Part shown: in pieces, positions 1 through 7,506 of the stretch
Position numbering within the stretch: position 1 is the first letter of the stretch
How the letters are laid out: each line of letters opens with the position of its first letter
DNA from: DATLYF01 sp035575095
Lineage (GTDB): Bacteria > Pseudomonadota > Gammaproteobacteria > Competibacterales > Competibacteraceae
Reading direction: 5' to 3'
Assembly (NCBI GenBank): GCA_035575095.1
Contig: DATLYF010000002.1
Location: 1-17,741, forward strand
Length of the DNA stretch: 17,741 bases
Translations under genes and position numbers: made by a program
The notes under the pieces: model-generated
Database searches by the model: none
What the model was told of the DNA's origin: nothing
The model's input: the letters and a program-made list of their open reading frames with translations, nothing else

Positions 1-62
1 CTACCCGCCTCTCCTCGACCTGATCGGCTCGCCTCGGAAGGCTCGACGGCGCCGAGCAAACC

Positions 63-776
63 ATGCGCATCCTCGCCCTCCTCCTTGTTCTCCTGCCCCT
101 TGTCGCGGGGGCTGCCGATTTCGCGGCCGCCAGAGAGGCGATGCTGCGCGAGATCGCGGCGGATGTGCGCGAGACCGCTAGCCACCTGGACAAGGAGGCC
201 CTGGATTCACGGGTGATGGCGGCGCTGGCCAGGGTGCCGCGGCATGAATTCGTCCCTGCCGACCTGCAGTCGCTGGCCTATGCCAACCGACCCTTGCCGA
301 TCGGCCACGGTCAGACCATCTCCCAGCCCACCATCGTCGCCATCATGACCGACCTGCTGCGCCTGGAACCCCAGCACCGAGTGCTGGAGGTGGGGACCGG
401 CTCGGGCTATCAGGCGGCGGTCCTCGCCGAACTTGCCGCTGCGGTGTACACCCTCGAGATCATCCGTCCCCTGGGGGAGTCGGCGCGGGCGCGCCTGCAG
501 CGCCTCGGCTACGACAACGTGACGGTGCGGGTGGGAGACGGCTACTACGGCTGGGAAGAGCACGCCCCCTTCGATGCCATCGTCGTCACCGCTGCCGCCA
601 GCCACGTTCCCCCGCCCCTCATCCGCCAGCTGAAGCCGGGCGGGCGCATGGTCATCCCAGTAGGCAGCCGCTTCACCGTGCAGGAGCTGGTGCTGGTGGA
701 AAAGGACGCGACGGGCGAGCTCAGGCTGCGGCAGATCCTTCCCGTCGCCTTCGTGCCCCTGACCGGCGGGCATTGA
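63..776 (+). CDS. pcm: Protein-L-isoaspartate O-methyltransferase, exported form
   Basis: This 237-residue protein is a SAM-dependent methyltransferase that repairs damaged proteins by methylating L-isoaspartyl residues. The family signature is clear: an LPIGHGQTISQP segment at about residues 78-89, the SAM-binding VLEVGTGSGYQ motif at 107-117, a DAIVVTAAA strand at 171-179, and a VPLTGG end. Residues 1-18 form a hydrophobic signal peptide ending AGAA, so the enzyme probably acts in the periplasm, unlike the cytoplasmic E. coli Pcm. The core otherwise has the usual family length. No strong ribosome binding site precedes the ATG, but the signal peptide supports this start. The 62 bases upstream hold no recognisable gene. 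It appears to be a single-gene unit, with about 125 bases before the next start. Family assignment is firm; periplasmic location is inferred from the leader. Confidence 0.93.
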   Translation: MRILALLLVLLPLVAGAADFAAAREAMLREIAADVRETASHLDKEALDSRVMAALARVPRHEFVPADLQSLAYANRPLPIGHGQTISQPTIVAIMTDLLRLEPQHRVLEVGTGSGYQAAVLAELAAAVYTLEIIRPLGESARARLQRLGYDNVTVRVGDGYYGWEEHAPFDAIVVTAAASHVPPPLIRQLKPGGRMVIPVGSRFTVQELVLVEKDATGELRLRQILPVAFVPLTGGH

Positions 777-901
777 GCACGACCCCCACAGTCCTGCGGC
801 GGATCGACATGCGTTCGGCGTAGCCGATTGGTCAGGCAGCGCTACAGTACTAATAACACCAGAACCAACAACCGTTCATCGACAGACCGAAGGAGGCATT
901 C

Positions 902-1162
902 ATGAGCAGACTCCACGGGGACAAAAAGCCCGGGCTCTCCCGTCGCCATTTCCTGCAATCCACCGCTGCCGCCACGGTCGGGGCGACCACGTTGGGCTTT
1001 CCGATGATCGCCAAGGCCCAGCAGACGATCACGCTGAAATTCCAGAGCACCTGGCCGACCAAGGATATCTTCCATGAGTACGCGCTGGACATGGACGCCA
1101 ACATGCTGCTCGCCTGGGTCGAGTACGGCGGGGGCAAGAGGGAGTCGCACCGCCGCATGTGA
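902..1162 (+). pseudogene. Truncated TRAP transporter solute-binding protein DctP (N-terminal remnant)
   Basis: The first 50 or so codons look like an intact TRAP-type extracytoplasmic binding protein. There is a Tat-type leader with SRRHFLQ at about residues 12-18, a hydrophobic stretch and AKAQQ cleavage region, then the mature start TITLKFQSTWPTKDIFHE. A good Shine-Dalgarno (AAGGAGG) lies a few bases before the ATG. After about residue 58 the reading jumps to a short AWVEYGGGK segment, which resembles a later part of this binding-protein subfamily. It then reaches a stop at residue 87, against roughly 340-370 residues for a normal DctP. The sequence runs straight into the C-terminal end of a DctM permease in another frame. 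This looks like a collapsed dctPQM locus with at least one large deletion, and probably two. A functional transporter is not possible from it, although the leader peptide might still be translated. Confidence 0.8.
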
Positions 1163-1281
1163 CGCTGAACCAGATCTTCGCCGGGATGATCCCATTTATG
1201 GTGATTCAGGTCGTCGCCATGCTCCTGCTCTACCTGTTCCCGGCCATCGGCTTGTGGCTGCCGCAGTATCTTTACCGATGA
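1138..1281 (+). pseudogene. TRAP transporter large permease DctM, C-terminal remnant
   Basis: Reading in the frame that ends with TGA at 1279-1281 gives GVAPPHVTLNQIFAGMIPFM followed by a hydrophobic helix and a LFPAIGLWLPQYLYR ending. This is the characteristic last 45 or so residues of the DctM membrane subunit of TRAP transporters, including the final transmembrane helix and the closing FP..lWLP motif. It is offset by one frame from the DctP remnant that overlaps its start, and no start codon with a ribosome site precedes it. DctQ and nearly all of DctM are missing. The position fits the normal dctP-dctQ-dctM order with the middle about 2.5 kb removed. Confidence 0.75.
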
Positions 1282-1314
1282 TCGAGAGAAGCCCTACCAA
1301 CAAGCCGGCTCTGC

Positions 1315-3705
1315 GTGATCTCGGCGACTGAAACCGCGCGGATCCCCCGCCTCGCCATCCTCCTCACCTCGGCCGCCGCCCTAGGCTACGAGGTGCTGCT
1401 GATGCGCCTCTTCTCCATCATCCAGTGGCACCACTTCGCCTACATGGTGATCAGTCTGGCCCTGCTCGGCTACGGCGCGGCAGGGACCTTTCTCACCCTC
1501 GCCAGAGGGTTCCTGCTCGGGCGCTTCCCGCTCGCCTTCACGGGCAGCCTGCTGCTGTTCGGCCTGAGCGCGGTGGGCGGCTTCCTGCTCGCCCAGGAAC
1601 TGCCCTTCAACCCCGAGGAACTCCCCTGGGATCCGCAGCAGCCTCTCTACCTGCTCGCCCTTTACCTGTTGCTCGCCCTGCCGTTCTTCTGCGCCGCGAG
1701 TGCCATCGCCCTGGCCCTGGCCCGCTTCGGCGAGGCGGTGCCCAGGGTCTATGCCGCCGATCTCCTCGGGGCGGGGCTCGGCAGCCTGGGCATCATCGCC
1801 CTGCTCTTCCTCGCCCACCCCATGACCGCCCTCAGCCTGGTGGGCCTGCTGGCGCTGGCTGCCGCTGCCGCGGGCTGGTGGGAGAGCGGGATGCGGCCGC
1901 GCAGCATTGCCCTCGCTTTCCTGCTGCCGGGGCTGCTGCTGCCGCTCCTGCCGCGGGAACTCATCCTGTCGCCTTACAAGGCCCTGAGCCAGGCCCTGCT
2001 GGTCGAGGGCACACGGGTGCTCGCCGAGCGCTCCAGCCCTCTGGGCCTGCTCACCGTGGTGGAGAGCCCCCACATCCCCTTCCGCCACGCCCCCGGGCTC
2101 GCGCTGGCCGCCGGCAGCGAGCCCCCACCCCAGCTCGGCGTGTTCACCGACGGCGAGGGCATGACCGCCATCACCCGCTATAGCGGCGAGCGTGCCGCTC
2201 TCGCCTACCTCGACCAGCTCACCTCGGCCCTGCCCTACCACCTGGCGCGGCCTCAGACCGTGCTGATCCTCGGCGCCGGCGGCGGGGCTGAGGTGCTGCA
2301 GGCCCTCTACCATGATGCAGAAAAGGTGGATGCGGTGGAGCTGAATCCGCAGCTGGTGCGGCTGGTGCGGGAGGACTATGCGGACTTCGCGGGCGGGCTC
2401 TATGCGCTGGCCCAGGTCCGCGTGCACGTGGCCGAGGCGCGTGGTTTCGTGGCCGGCAGCACCGAGCACTGGGATCTGATCCAGCTCGCCCTGCTCGACT
2501 CCTTCGCCGCCACCTCGGCGGGGCTGTATGCCCTGGCGGAGAGCTACCTGTACACGATCGAGGCCTTTGCGGACTATCTGGATCGTCTCGCGCCCGACGG
2601 GATGCTGGCCATCACGCGCTGGGTCAGGCTGCCGCCGCGGGACGCCCTGCGCCTGTTCGTCACCGCCGCGGCAGCCCTGGAGCGGCGGGGGGTAGTGGAA
2701 GCGGGCCGGCAGCTCGTCCTCATCCGTGGCTGGCAGACCAGCACCCTGCTGGTGAAGAACGGCGTCTTCACGGCGAGCGAAATCGAAGCCTTGCGGGCCT
2801 TCTGCCGCGAGCGCGCCTTCGACCCTGCCTGGTATCCGGGGATGAGCGAAACGGAGGCGAACCGCCACAACATCCTCGACCGCCCCTGGTTCTTCGAGGG
2901 GGCCAGGGCCCTGCTGGGCGCGGAGCGGGAAGCCTTCATCGGCCGCTACAAATTCGACATCGCGCCCACCACCGACGACCGCCCCTATTTCTTCCAGTTC
3001 TTCAAGTGGCAGGCTCTGCCCGAGATCCTTGCCCTGGGCGGACGGCGCGGGATGCCGCTGCTGGAATGGGGTTACCTGGTGCTGGTAGCCACCCTGGTGC
3101 AGGCGGTCCTGGCGAGCCTGCTGCTCATCCTCCTGCCGCTGCGACTCACCGCAGGACAGGGTATCGGCCGGGGGCGGGTCGTGATCTATTTCGCCGCCAT
3201 CGGCCTAGGCTTCATGTTCCTGGAGATGGCCTTCATCCAGCGCTTCATCCAGTTCCTGCACCACCCCCTGTACGCGGCGGCGGTGGTGCTCACCGCCTTC
3301 CTGCTGTTCGCCGGCCTGGGCAGCGCCTGCTCCGGCCGTCTGCCGGCGGGCAAGGGTATCCCCCTGGCGGTCGGCGGCATCCTGGCCCTCGGCTTCCTCT
3401 ATCTGTTCGCCCTCGGCCCCCTCTTTGCCGCCCTCGCCGGCCTGCCAGTGGCGCTCAAGGTCGTCCTGTCGCTGGCTCTGATCGCTCCGCTCGCCTTCTG
3501 CATGGGCATGCCTTTCCCGCTCGCCCTGACGCGGCTCGGGACCGCGGCCCCGAGCCTCATGCCCTGGGCCTATGGGGTGAATGGCTGCAGCTCGGTGATC
3601 GCCGCCGTGCTCGCGCCGCTGCTCGCCATCCATTTCGGCTTCGGCCTGGTGGTGCTGACAGCCCTCGGCCTCTACGCCCTGGCGGCGACGATCGGCCGGG
3701 CGTGA
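1315..3705 (+). CDS. Multi-pass membrane protein with spermidine-synthase-like (SAM-binding) domain
   Basis: The 796-residue product has three parts. An N-terminal membrane block (about 12-215, several helices) begins with the LGYEVLLMRLFSII type motif found in membrane-fused spermidine synthase homologues. A soluble Rossmann domain (about 235-560) follows, with VLILGAGGGAEVLQAL at 316-331 and acidic VELNPQLV at 341-348 in the positions used by polyamine synthases and methyltransferases to bind the nucleoside. A second membrane block (about 585-795) closes the protein. The DLIQLALLDSF segment sits where aminopropyltransferases carry their catalytic Asp, but the surrounding residues differ, so polyamine synthesis is not assured. 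The GTG start is chosen because it retains the whole first helix; no convincing ribosome site is visible. It begins 33 bases after the TRAP remnant. Substrate and role are unknown to me. Confidence 0.85.
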   Translation: MISATETARIPRLAILLTSAAALGYEVLLMRLFSIIQWHHFAYMVISLALLGYGAAGTFLTLARGFLLGRFPLAFTGSLLLFGLSAVGGFLLAQELPFNPEELPWDPQQPLYLLALYLLLALPFFCAASAIALALARFGEAVPRVYAADLLGAGLGSLGIIALLFLAHPMTALSLVGLLALAAAAAGWWESGMRPRSIALAFLLPGLLLPLLPRELILSPYKALSQALLVEGTRVLAERSSPLGLLTVVESPHIPFRHAPGLALAAGSEPPPQLGVFTDGEGMTAITRYSGERAALAYLDQLTSALPYHLARPQTVLILGAGGGAEVLQALYHDAEKVDAVELNPQLVRLVREDYADFAGGLYALAQVRVHVAEARGFVAGSTEHWDLIQLALLDSFAATSAGLYALAESYLYTIEAFADYLDRLAPDGMLAITRWVRLPPRDALRLFVTAAAALERRGVVEAGRQLVLIRGWQTSTLLVKNGVFTASEIEALRAFCRERAFDPAWYPGMSETEANRHNILDRPWFFEGARALLGAEREAFIGRYKFDIAPTTDDRPYFFQFFKWQALPEILALGGRRGMPLLEWGYLVLVATLVQAVLASLLLILLPLRLTAGQGIGRGRVVIYFAAIGLGFMFLEMAFIQRFIQFLHHPLYAAAVVLTAFLLFAGLGSACSGRLPAGKGIPLAVGGILALGFLYLFALGPLFAALAGLPVALKVVLSLALIAPLAFCMGMPFPLALTRLGTAAPSLMPWAYGVNGCSSVIAAVLAPLLAIHFGFGLVVLTALGLYALAATIGRA

Positions 3706-3836
3706 TCCATCGAATCTGTATATCCCGAACCTCAAGCCCTCTACCCAGGCCATCTCCTTGCGCCTGCTGGTGAGTCTCAATCTTCCCTCGCGGCTACAGC
3801 CCACGGGGCAGGTTCAGGTTGCGCTCAGCCCTGGCA

Positions 3837-3850
3837 ACGCATAAATGCGT
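3837..3850. promoter_or_regulatory. Short palindrome upstream of the TPR gene
   Basis: ACGCAT-AA-ATGCGT is a perfect inverted repeat with a two-base centre (one more A-T pair can be added on each side). It lies about 40 bases before the TPR protein start and overlaps a weak -10-like CATAAA that follows a TTGCGC at 3819-3824. It could be a small operator or chance. The rest of the 183-base gap after the membrane protein gene shows no gene or clear terminator. Confidence 0.25.
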
Positions 3851-3888
3851 TTCTAACGACTTGATAACCGCCGCCAAAACCAAATGCG

Positions 3889-4827
3889 ATGAAGCCCTTG
3901 CTCACGACCCTCGGCCTGCTGGGGGCTGTTCTGGCCTGTGCGGCCGGCGCCGCCCCAGCCGCCGCTGCCGGCGCTGAACCACTGGCCGGCGGCCGCTACC
4001 AGGCAGCGAGCGTGCCGCCACCGCTGCCGCCACGGGACAATCGGGCGGTGACCGGGCTTCTGGAAAGCGCCGCCAATGACCTCGACAACGGCCGCCTGGA
4101 CCAGGCCGCCGCCACGCTGGAACGTGCCCTGCGTATCGAGCCCGGCAATGCCACCACCTGGCATTACCTGGGACAGACCCGTCTGCAGCAGGGGCAATAT
4201 GAACAGGCCGAGGCCATGGCCCTCAAGTCCGACAACCTGGCCGGCGCCGATGCGGCCTTGCGCGCACGCAACGCCTGGCTGATCGCGGCTGCGCGCCGGG
4301 GCGACGGTGCCGCCGCGCCGGCGGCTCCCAATCTGCAGGCGCAACTGGCAGCGGAGGTCGAGCGCCGGCGGCAAGCGCAGGCGCAAGCCGACACCCTGCG
4401 CCAGCCGCTGGAACAGCGGCCAGCCCAACAACAGCCGATGGAGCCAGCGGCCGGGCCGCAGCGGCAGCTCGCGGAACAGCTCCAGGCGCGCGTCGATGCG
4501 CCAGGCACGGCGCTGCGTACGCAGCCGCTGGTGGAGGCACCAGAGGCTGTCGAGCCGCAGCGCGACGACTTCCAGCCACCGCCGGGCATGGAACGATACC
4601 GCATCGTGCCCGGCAGCCCCGACAAGGAGAGGAAGAAAAAGGGGAAGCGCAAGGCGGACGCTCATGCGCAGCGGGTCATCGACGTGCCCCCTGGCCACTG
4701 GCCCCCGCCGGGCCTGTGCCGTGTCTGGTTACCCGACCGTCCGCCGGGGCACCAGCCCCCGCCGGGCGACTGCCACGGGCTCGCGCGGCAGGTGCCGCCC
4801 GGGGCCTGGCTCCTGCGTACCCGCTAA
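3889..4827 (+). CDS. Exported TPR protein with proline-rich PPGHxPPPGxC tail
   Basis: The 312-residue product starts with a signal peptide (about 1-28, hydrophobic then Ala-rich). Two TPR-like repeats follow at about 54-121 (LESAANDLDNGRLDQAAATLERAL, then ATTWHYLGQTRLQQGQYEQAEA). Next come a Gln/Arg-rich probable coiled coil at about 148-200, a lysine-rich linker at 246-256, and a compact tail at 262-312. The tail holds two copies of one motif, PPGHWPPPGLC at 267-277 and PPGHQPPPGDC at 285-295, then a VPPGAWLL end. TPR modules bind proteins; the tail motif occurs in exported proteobacterial proteins of unknown function. The gene ends four bases before the opposite-strand DUF2845 gene, so the two converge. 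No strong ribosome site is seen. Function is unknown; a periplasmic scaffolding role is a guess. Confidence 0.75.
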   Translation: MKPLLTTLGLLGAVLACAAGAAPAAAAGAEPLAGGRYQAASVPPPLPPRDNRAVTGLLESAANDLDNGRLDQAAATLERALRIEPGNATTWHYLGQTRLQQGQYEQAEAMALKSDNLAGADAALRARNAWLIAAARRGDGAAAPAAPNLQAQLAAEVERRRQAQAQADTLRQPLEQRPAQQQPMEPAAGPQRQLAEQLQARVDAPGTALRTQPLVEAPEAVEPQRDDFQPPPGMERYRIVPGSPDKERKKKGKRKADAHAQRVIDVPPGHWPPPGLCRVWLPDRPPGHQPPPGDCHGLARQVPPGAWLLRTR

Positions 4828-4831
4828 CGCC

Positions 4832-5443
4832 TCAACGCACCGGCCAGTCCTTGTCGCGCAGCTGCTTCAGGCTCAGCCAGACCAGCCGCCCGTTCTCGAA
4901 CTTGAGACTGGCATAAGCGCGCTGGGCCGGAAAATAGTAACGCCACTCCTCTACGTCCACCTGGCGGACGATGGCAAGCTGCGCGCTGCCGGCCACCGGC
5001 AGCGCGCGCCGCTCGATCAGCCGGCGCTCGTCGGGCGGCCCGCAGAACAGCACCACCTCGGGCGCCCAGGTCCCCGGCTGCGGGCCGAAGCTCGGGCTCT
5101 CACAGGCCTCTCGGTGCCCTCCGTACTCGCGCCCGCGGCGGCCATGTTCGATGCGCACCACCTCGCCATCTTCGATCGTCACCACCTGCACGAAATCGCT
5201 CGAGCCCGGCACGTAAAGCCAGATTTCCTGATCGATGTATTGCTCGCGGGCGAACGGCGGCTGCTCGATCCGAAACACGATGGTCTGCCGCCACCTGAGC
5301 CGCGGCTCGCCGCAGACAGCGAACAACTCGGCGATGGTATCGCCCTCCTGTATCAGATTGGTGCCGCAGCGCAGGGCATGCGCGGGCAGCGCGCCGAGCA
5401 GGACGAGCAGGACGAGCAGGACGAGCAGATAGCGGGCGGACAT
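4832..5443 (-). CDS. Exported DUF2845 protein with two internal repeats
   Basis: This 203-residue protein has a very leucine-rich signal peptide (residues 1-23, ending PAHA) and then LRCGTNLIQEGDTIAELFAVCGEP, the hallmark of DUF2845. The pattern CG-P, then EIWLYVPG, then a FVQVVTIEDGEVVRIE strand at about 44-99 recurs as CGPP, EEWRYYFP, KFENGRLVWL at about 134-191. The protein therefore looks like a tandem duplication of one small beta-rich unit, longer than the single-unit family members of roughly 100 residues. Four cysteines (26, 44, 114, 134) could form disulfides in the periplasm. It converges on the TPR gene. Function of the family is unknown. Confidence 0.75.
   Translation of the reverse strand: MSARYLLVLLVLLVLLGALPAHALRCGTNLIQEGDTIAELFAVCGEPRLRWRQTIVFRIEQPPFAREQYIDQEIWLYVPGSSDFVQVVTIEDGEVVRIEHGRRGREYGGHREACESPSFGPQPGTWAPEVVLFCGPPDERRLIERRALPVAGSAQLAIVRQVDVEEWRYYFPAQRAYASLKFENGRLVWLSLKQLRDKDWPVR
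5396..5428. repeat. 9-bp tandem repeat (GAGCAGGAC), about 3.7 copies
   Basis: Three perfect copies of GAGCAGGAC and a partial fourth lie in frame within the signal peptide of the DUF2845 gene, where they encode the LLV-LLV-LL run. Nine-base units preserve frame, so slippage would lengthen or shorten the hydrophobic core of the leader without breaking the gene. Confidence 0.85.
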
Positions 5444-5805
5444 GGCGTCGGTCGCTGAGGCTTTGTATTCAGCATAGTCCAGCGCCGCACTACGGCTCAG
5501 GCCAGGTTGTTCGATGCGCTATCCCTCACCCCAGGAGCATGGATGCTCTCAATGCGATGTAGGCGCTCGACGGCAGGCTCGGCCGCCCCGTTCACTCCAG
5601 GTGCAGCTTGGTCTTCGTGGCGATGGCGTGCTTGTCACTCCCTGGGCGGCAAGACGAGATGACGATGGAAATGCGATGGGCTGCGGCGATCCCCTCCGCC
5701 GAAGCCCATCCAAGCAAGCGAACCTGGGATAACCTGTACGAGACGGTTCTCGGACATACCGTCGTCCTCCTCTTGTCACACCGCCAGACACGGCTCCCAG
5801 TAATC
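5444..5805. other. Intergenic stretch without a recognisable gene
   Basis: About 360 bases lie between the DUF2845 start and the terminator of the cyclase gene. The small open frames here on both strands show no family motifs or ribosome sites and are treated as noise. A 6-bp inverted repeat, GAGCAT-GG-ATGCTC, is present at 5535-5548. It would also hold the DUF2845 promoter; a TATGCT at 5471-5476 (minus strand) is a weak -10 candidate without a convincing -35. Confidence 0.4.
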
Positions 5806-5835
5806 AAAAAGGCCCGTTCCGTTGCGGAAGGGCCT
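5806..5835 (-). terminator. Intrinsic terminator of the diguanylate cyclase gene
   Basis: Read on the minus strand, AGGCCC-TTCCG, a three-base loop, CGGAA, then GGGCCT (one bulged base) forms an 11-bp hairpin immediately followed by TTTTTGATT. It lies about 80 bases past the cyclase stop codon, as expected for a rho-independent terminator of that gene. Confidence 0.85.
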
Positions 5836-5913
5836 CGACCATGGAAGACGGAGACACACGCTTGCGAGTGAGTATAGGCGGGGCTGGAAGGACTTCTACG
5901 GAATGTGCGGAAT

Positions 5914-7077
5914 TCACAGCCCTGGCGCCCAGCGGACCGCGCGATTCTTGCCCTGCCGTTTGGCGGCGTACATCGCTTGATCGGCCAGGGTGAGCAGTGC
6001 TTCCGCATCCCGCTCGTCATCTGGCGCCATGGCGATACCGATGCTGGCGGTAACCGATACGCTCTCATCGTCGATGCGGTAGGGCTCTGTCACCACCCCG
6101 ATCAGCTTGCCGGCAAGGCCGATCAGGGCCGCCTCGGTGGTCCGGCCGGCCACCAACATGGCGAACTCATCCCCGCCCAGCCGGGCTACCGTGTCGGACT
6201 CGCGCAGCGCCGCGCGCAGGCGCGTCGCGACCTGCTTCAGCAAGGCATCCCCAGCGTCATGGCCCAGGCGATCGTTCACCGCCTTGAAGCCGTCCAGGTC
6301 CATGAACAGCAGCCCCACGGCCCCGCCTTCCCGCCCCAGCCGGCTGAGCGCCACTTTCAGGCGATCCATCAGCAAGCGTCGATTGGGCAGCTCGGTCAGG
6401 GGATCCTGGCTCGCCTGCTGCACCAGCTGCATCTCCGCTTCGACGCGATCGGTGACGTCGTGAATGATGGCGAACAGGACCCGGTGACCGTCCATCTCCA
6501 CCGCAGCGGTATGCACCTCCACGATGCGGATCTCGCCCGAGGCCAGACGATGCGGCACGACGAACGTGTTCTGCTGCCCGCGGATGGCGAGCAACCAGAT
6601 GCGGCGGAAGTCCTCCCTGGAGAGCGCGGTGATATCGCCGAGAGGCAGACCGATCATGCGCTCCCGCGGAAGCCCATGAAACACCTCGGCGGCATGATTG
6701 ACTTCGAGAATCTTGCCAGTATCGGCATCGATCTGGAGCATCATGGCACTGTGCCGCTCGAACAGCGAGCGCAAGCGGTTCTCGCTGTCCGTCAGCGCCG
6801 CCTTGGCCGCCTTGGTCCGCGCCACCTCCTGCCGGAGGCGAATATTGGCCTGGATCAACAACAGCGTGATCATCAGCACCAACAGAATGATGAACGGTAT
6901 CGCCACGTTTGCGATCTGCCCGCTCACCAGCTCCTGTACCTTGGCCCAGATCGATGCGGGCAACGGCGCGCCAGGCTGCGACGCTGCCTCGGCTCGTGTC
7001 CCGATGGCGAGTCCCTGACAGCCGATGAGTGCCAGTGCCAGCAGGATACGCGGAGAAAAGCAGGCGATGATTGTCAT
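5914..7077 (-). CDS. Membrane-bound PAS-GGDEF diguanylate cyclase
   Basis: The 387-residue protein should make cyclic di-GMP from two GTP. Residues 1-31 form a cleavable-looking leader. A membrane helix at about 57-77 is followed by a short coiled linker (80-105), a PAS sensor domain (about 100-212), and the catalytic GGDEF domain (about 218-385). The active-site motif GGDEF is intact at 301-305. An RESD sequence at 292-295 sits exactly five residues before it, which is the RxxD inhibitory site for product feedback. The upstream DPLTELPNRR and FMDLDGFKAVND motifs are typical of active cyclases. No EAL domain follows. The PAS domain has no obvious heme or flavin signature that I can see, so the signal is unknown. 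It appears monocistronic, with its own terminator downstream. The ATG start lacks a strong ribosome site. Confidence 0.93.
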   Translation of the reverse strand: MTIIACFSPRILLALALIGCQGLAIGTRAEAASQPGAPLPASIWAKVQELVSGQIANVAIPFIILLVLMITLLLIQANIRLRQEVARTKAAKAALTDSENRLRSLFERHSAMMLQIDADTGKILEVNHAAEVFHGLPRERMIGLPLGDITALSREDFRRIWLLAIRGQQNTFVVPHRLASGEIRIVEVHTAAVEMDGHRVLFAIIHDVTDRVEAEMQLVQQASQDPLTELPNRRLLMDRLKVALSRLGREGGAVGLLFMDLDGFKAVNDRLGHDAGDALLKQVATRLRAALRESDTVARLGGDEFAMLVAGRTTEAALIGLAGKLIGVVTEPYRIDDESVSVTASIGIAMAPDDERDAEALLTLADQAMYAAKRQGKNRAVRWAPGL

Positions 7078-7246
7078 GATTGGCGGCCCTGTGCGCCGGG
7101 GCCGCTAGCCTTGTCGCACGCCCGCGGATACGGACGACGGCGGCTGTGAGTTGCACGGACCTGTGACGGCACAGCTCTAATCGTTTGCTGTAATTCTCAG
7201 CGAATTCCGCCGCCTTTTGTTGGGCGCCCACCGGCGGTCACAAAAC

Positions 7247-7296
7247 TTGACAATCCCGACCTGGCGCCTGGATTTTTCCGATAGGTTTGCTATGTT
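7247..7296 (+). promoter_or_regulatory. Candidate sigma70 promoter(s) for the ncRNA at 7302
   Basis: A perfect TTGACA at 7247-7252 is present, with a poor GATTTT (7271-7276) at 18-base spacing. Further along is an extended -10, TGC-TATGTT (7288-7296), with no good -35 at the right distance. Both lie in a locally AT-rich stretch of otherwise GC-rich DNA and point rightward into the hairpin region that begins at 7304. Either could start a transcript near 7282-7303. Confidence 0.4.
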
Positions 7297-7301
7297 TTTA
7301 T

Positions 7302-7418
7302 TAGACTCCGTGTCTTGGCGAACGGAGTCGGAAATGTCCGCTGCTGGCGTGGGAGTTGACCGGTGATTCGCAGTTAGACACCGAGTCCACCATGATCCGT
7401 GGCGGGCATTTCTTTTTC
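7302..7418 (+). ncRNA. Candidate structured small RNA
   Basis: About 115 bases without a coding signal contain ordered inverted repeats. A perfect 8-bp hairpin (GACTCCGT at 7304-7311 with ACGGAGTC at 7322-7329) stands at the predicted 5' end. A 10-bp long-range stem with one G-U pair (AAATGTCCGC 7332-7341 with GCGGGCATTT 7402-7411) encloses an inner hairpin (CGGTG 7361-7365 with CACCG 7379-7383). A TTTTT run at 7413-7417 follows directly, so the closing stem could act as terminator. Promoter-like sequence lies just upstream. The next plus-strand gene is over 500 bases away, so a trans-acting RNA is likelier than a leader. It matches no RNA family I recognise. Prediction is by eye only. Confidence 0.3.
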
Positions 7419-7506
7419 CAACCACGCCGTACCTTTCCTGCTGCGCGCATGCGCCTCTCCCGGCCCAGCCCCCGCCGGTCGCGCGGTTCGCCCGCGCCGT
7501 CAGGCG

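Noticed and set aside
1381..2868. 495-codon minus-strand frame opposite the membrane protein
   Set aside because: Gln/Glu/Gly-rich shadow without hydrophobic core or motif; the sense strand has convincing membrane helices and a Rossmann domain.
5396..5428. CRISPR-like repeat
   Set aside because: Units are 9 bases, directly adjacent with no spacers, and encode part of a signal peptide.
5592..6068. 158-codon minus-strand frame between the DUF2845 gene and the cyclase
   Set aside because: It runs through the cyclase terminator and the end of the cyclase gene in another frame and shows no motif.
5905..7149. 414-codon plus-strand frame opposite the diguanylate cyclase
   Set aside because: The cyclase on the other strand has intact PAS and GGDEF domains and a terminator; this frame has none.
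7302..7418. Riboswitch or leader for the downstream dehydrogenase
   Set aside because: The U-tract at 7413-7417 lies more than 550 bases before the dehydrogenase start, and no known riboswitch core (c-di-GMP, glycine, guanidine) was recognised.
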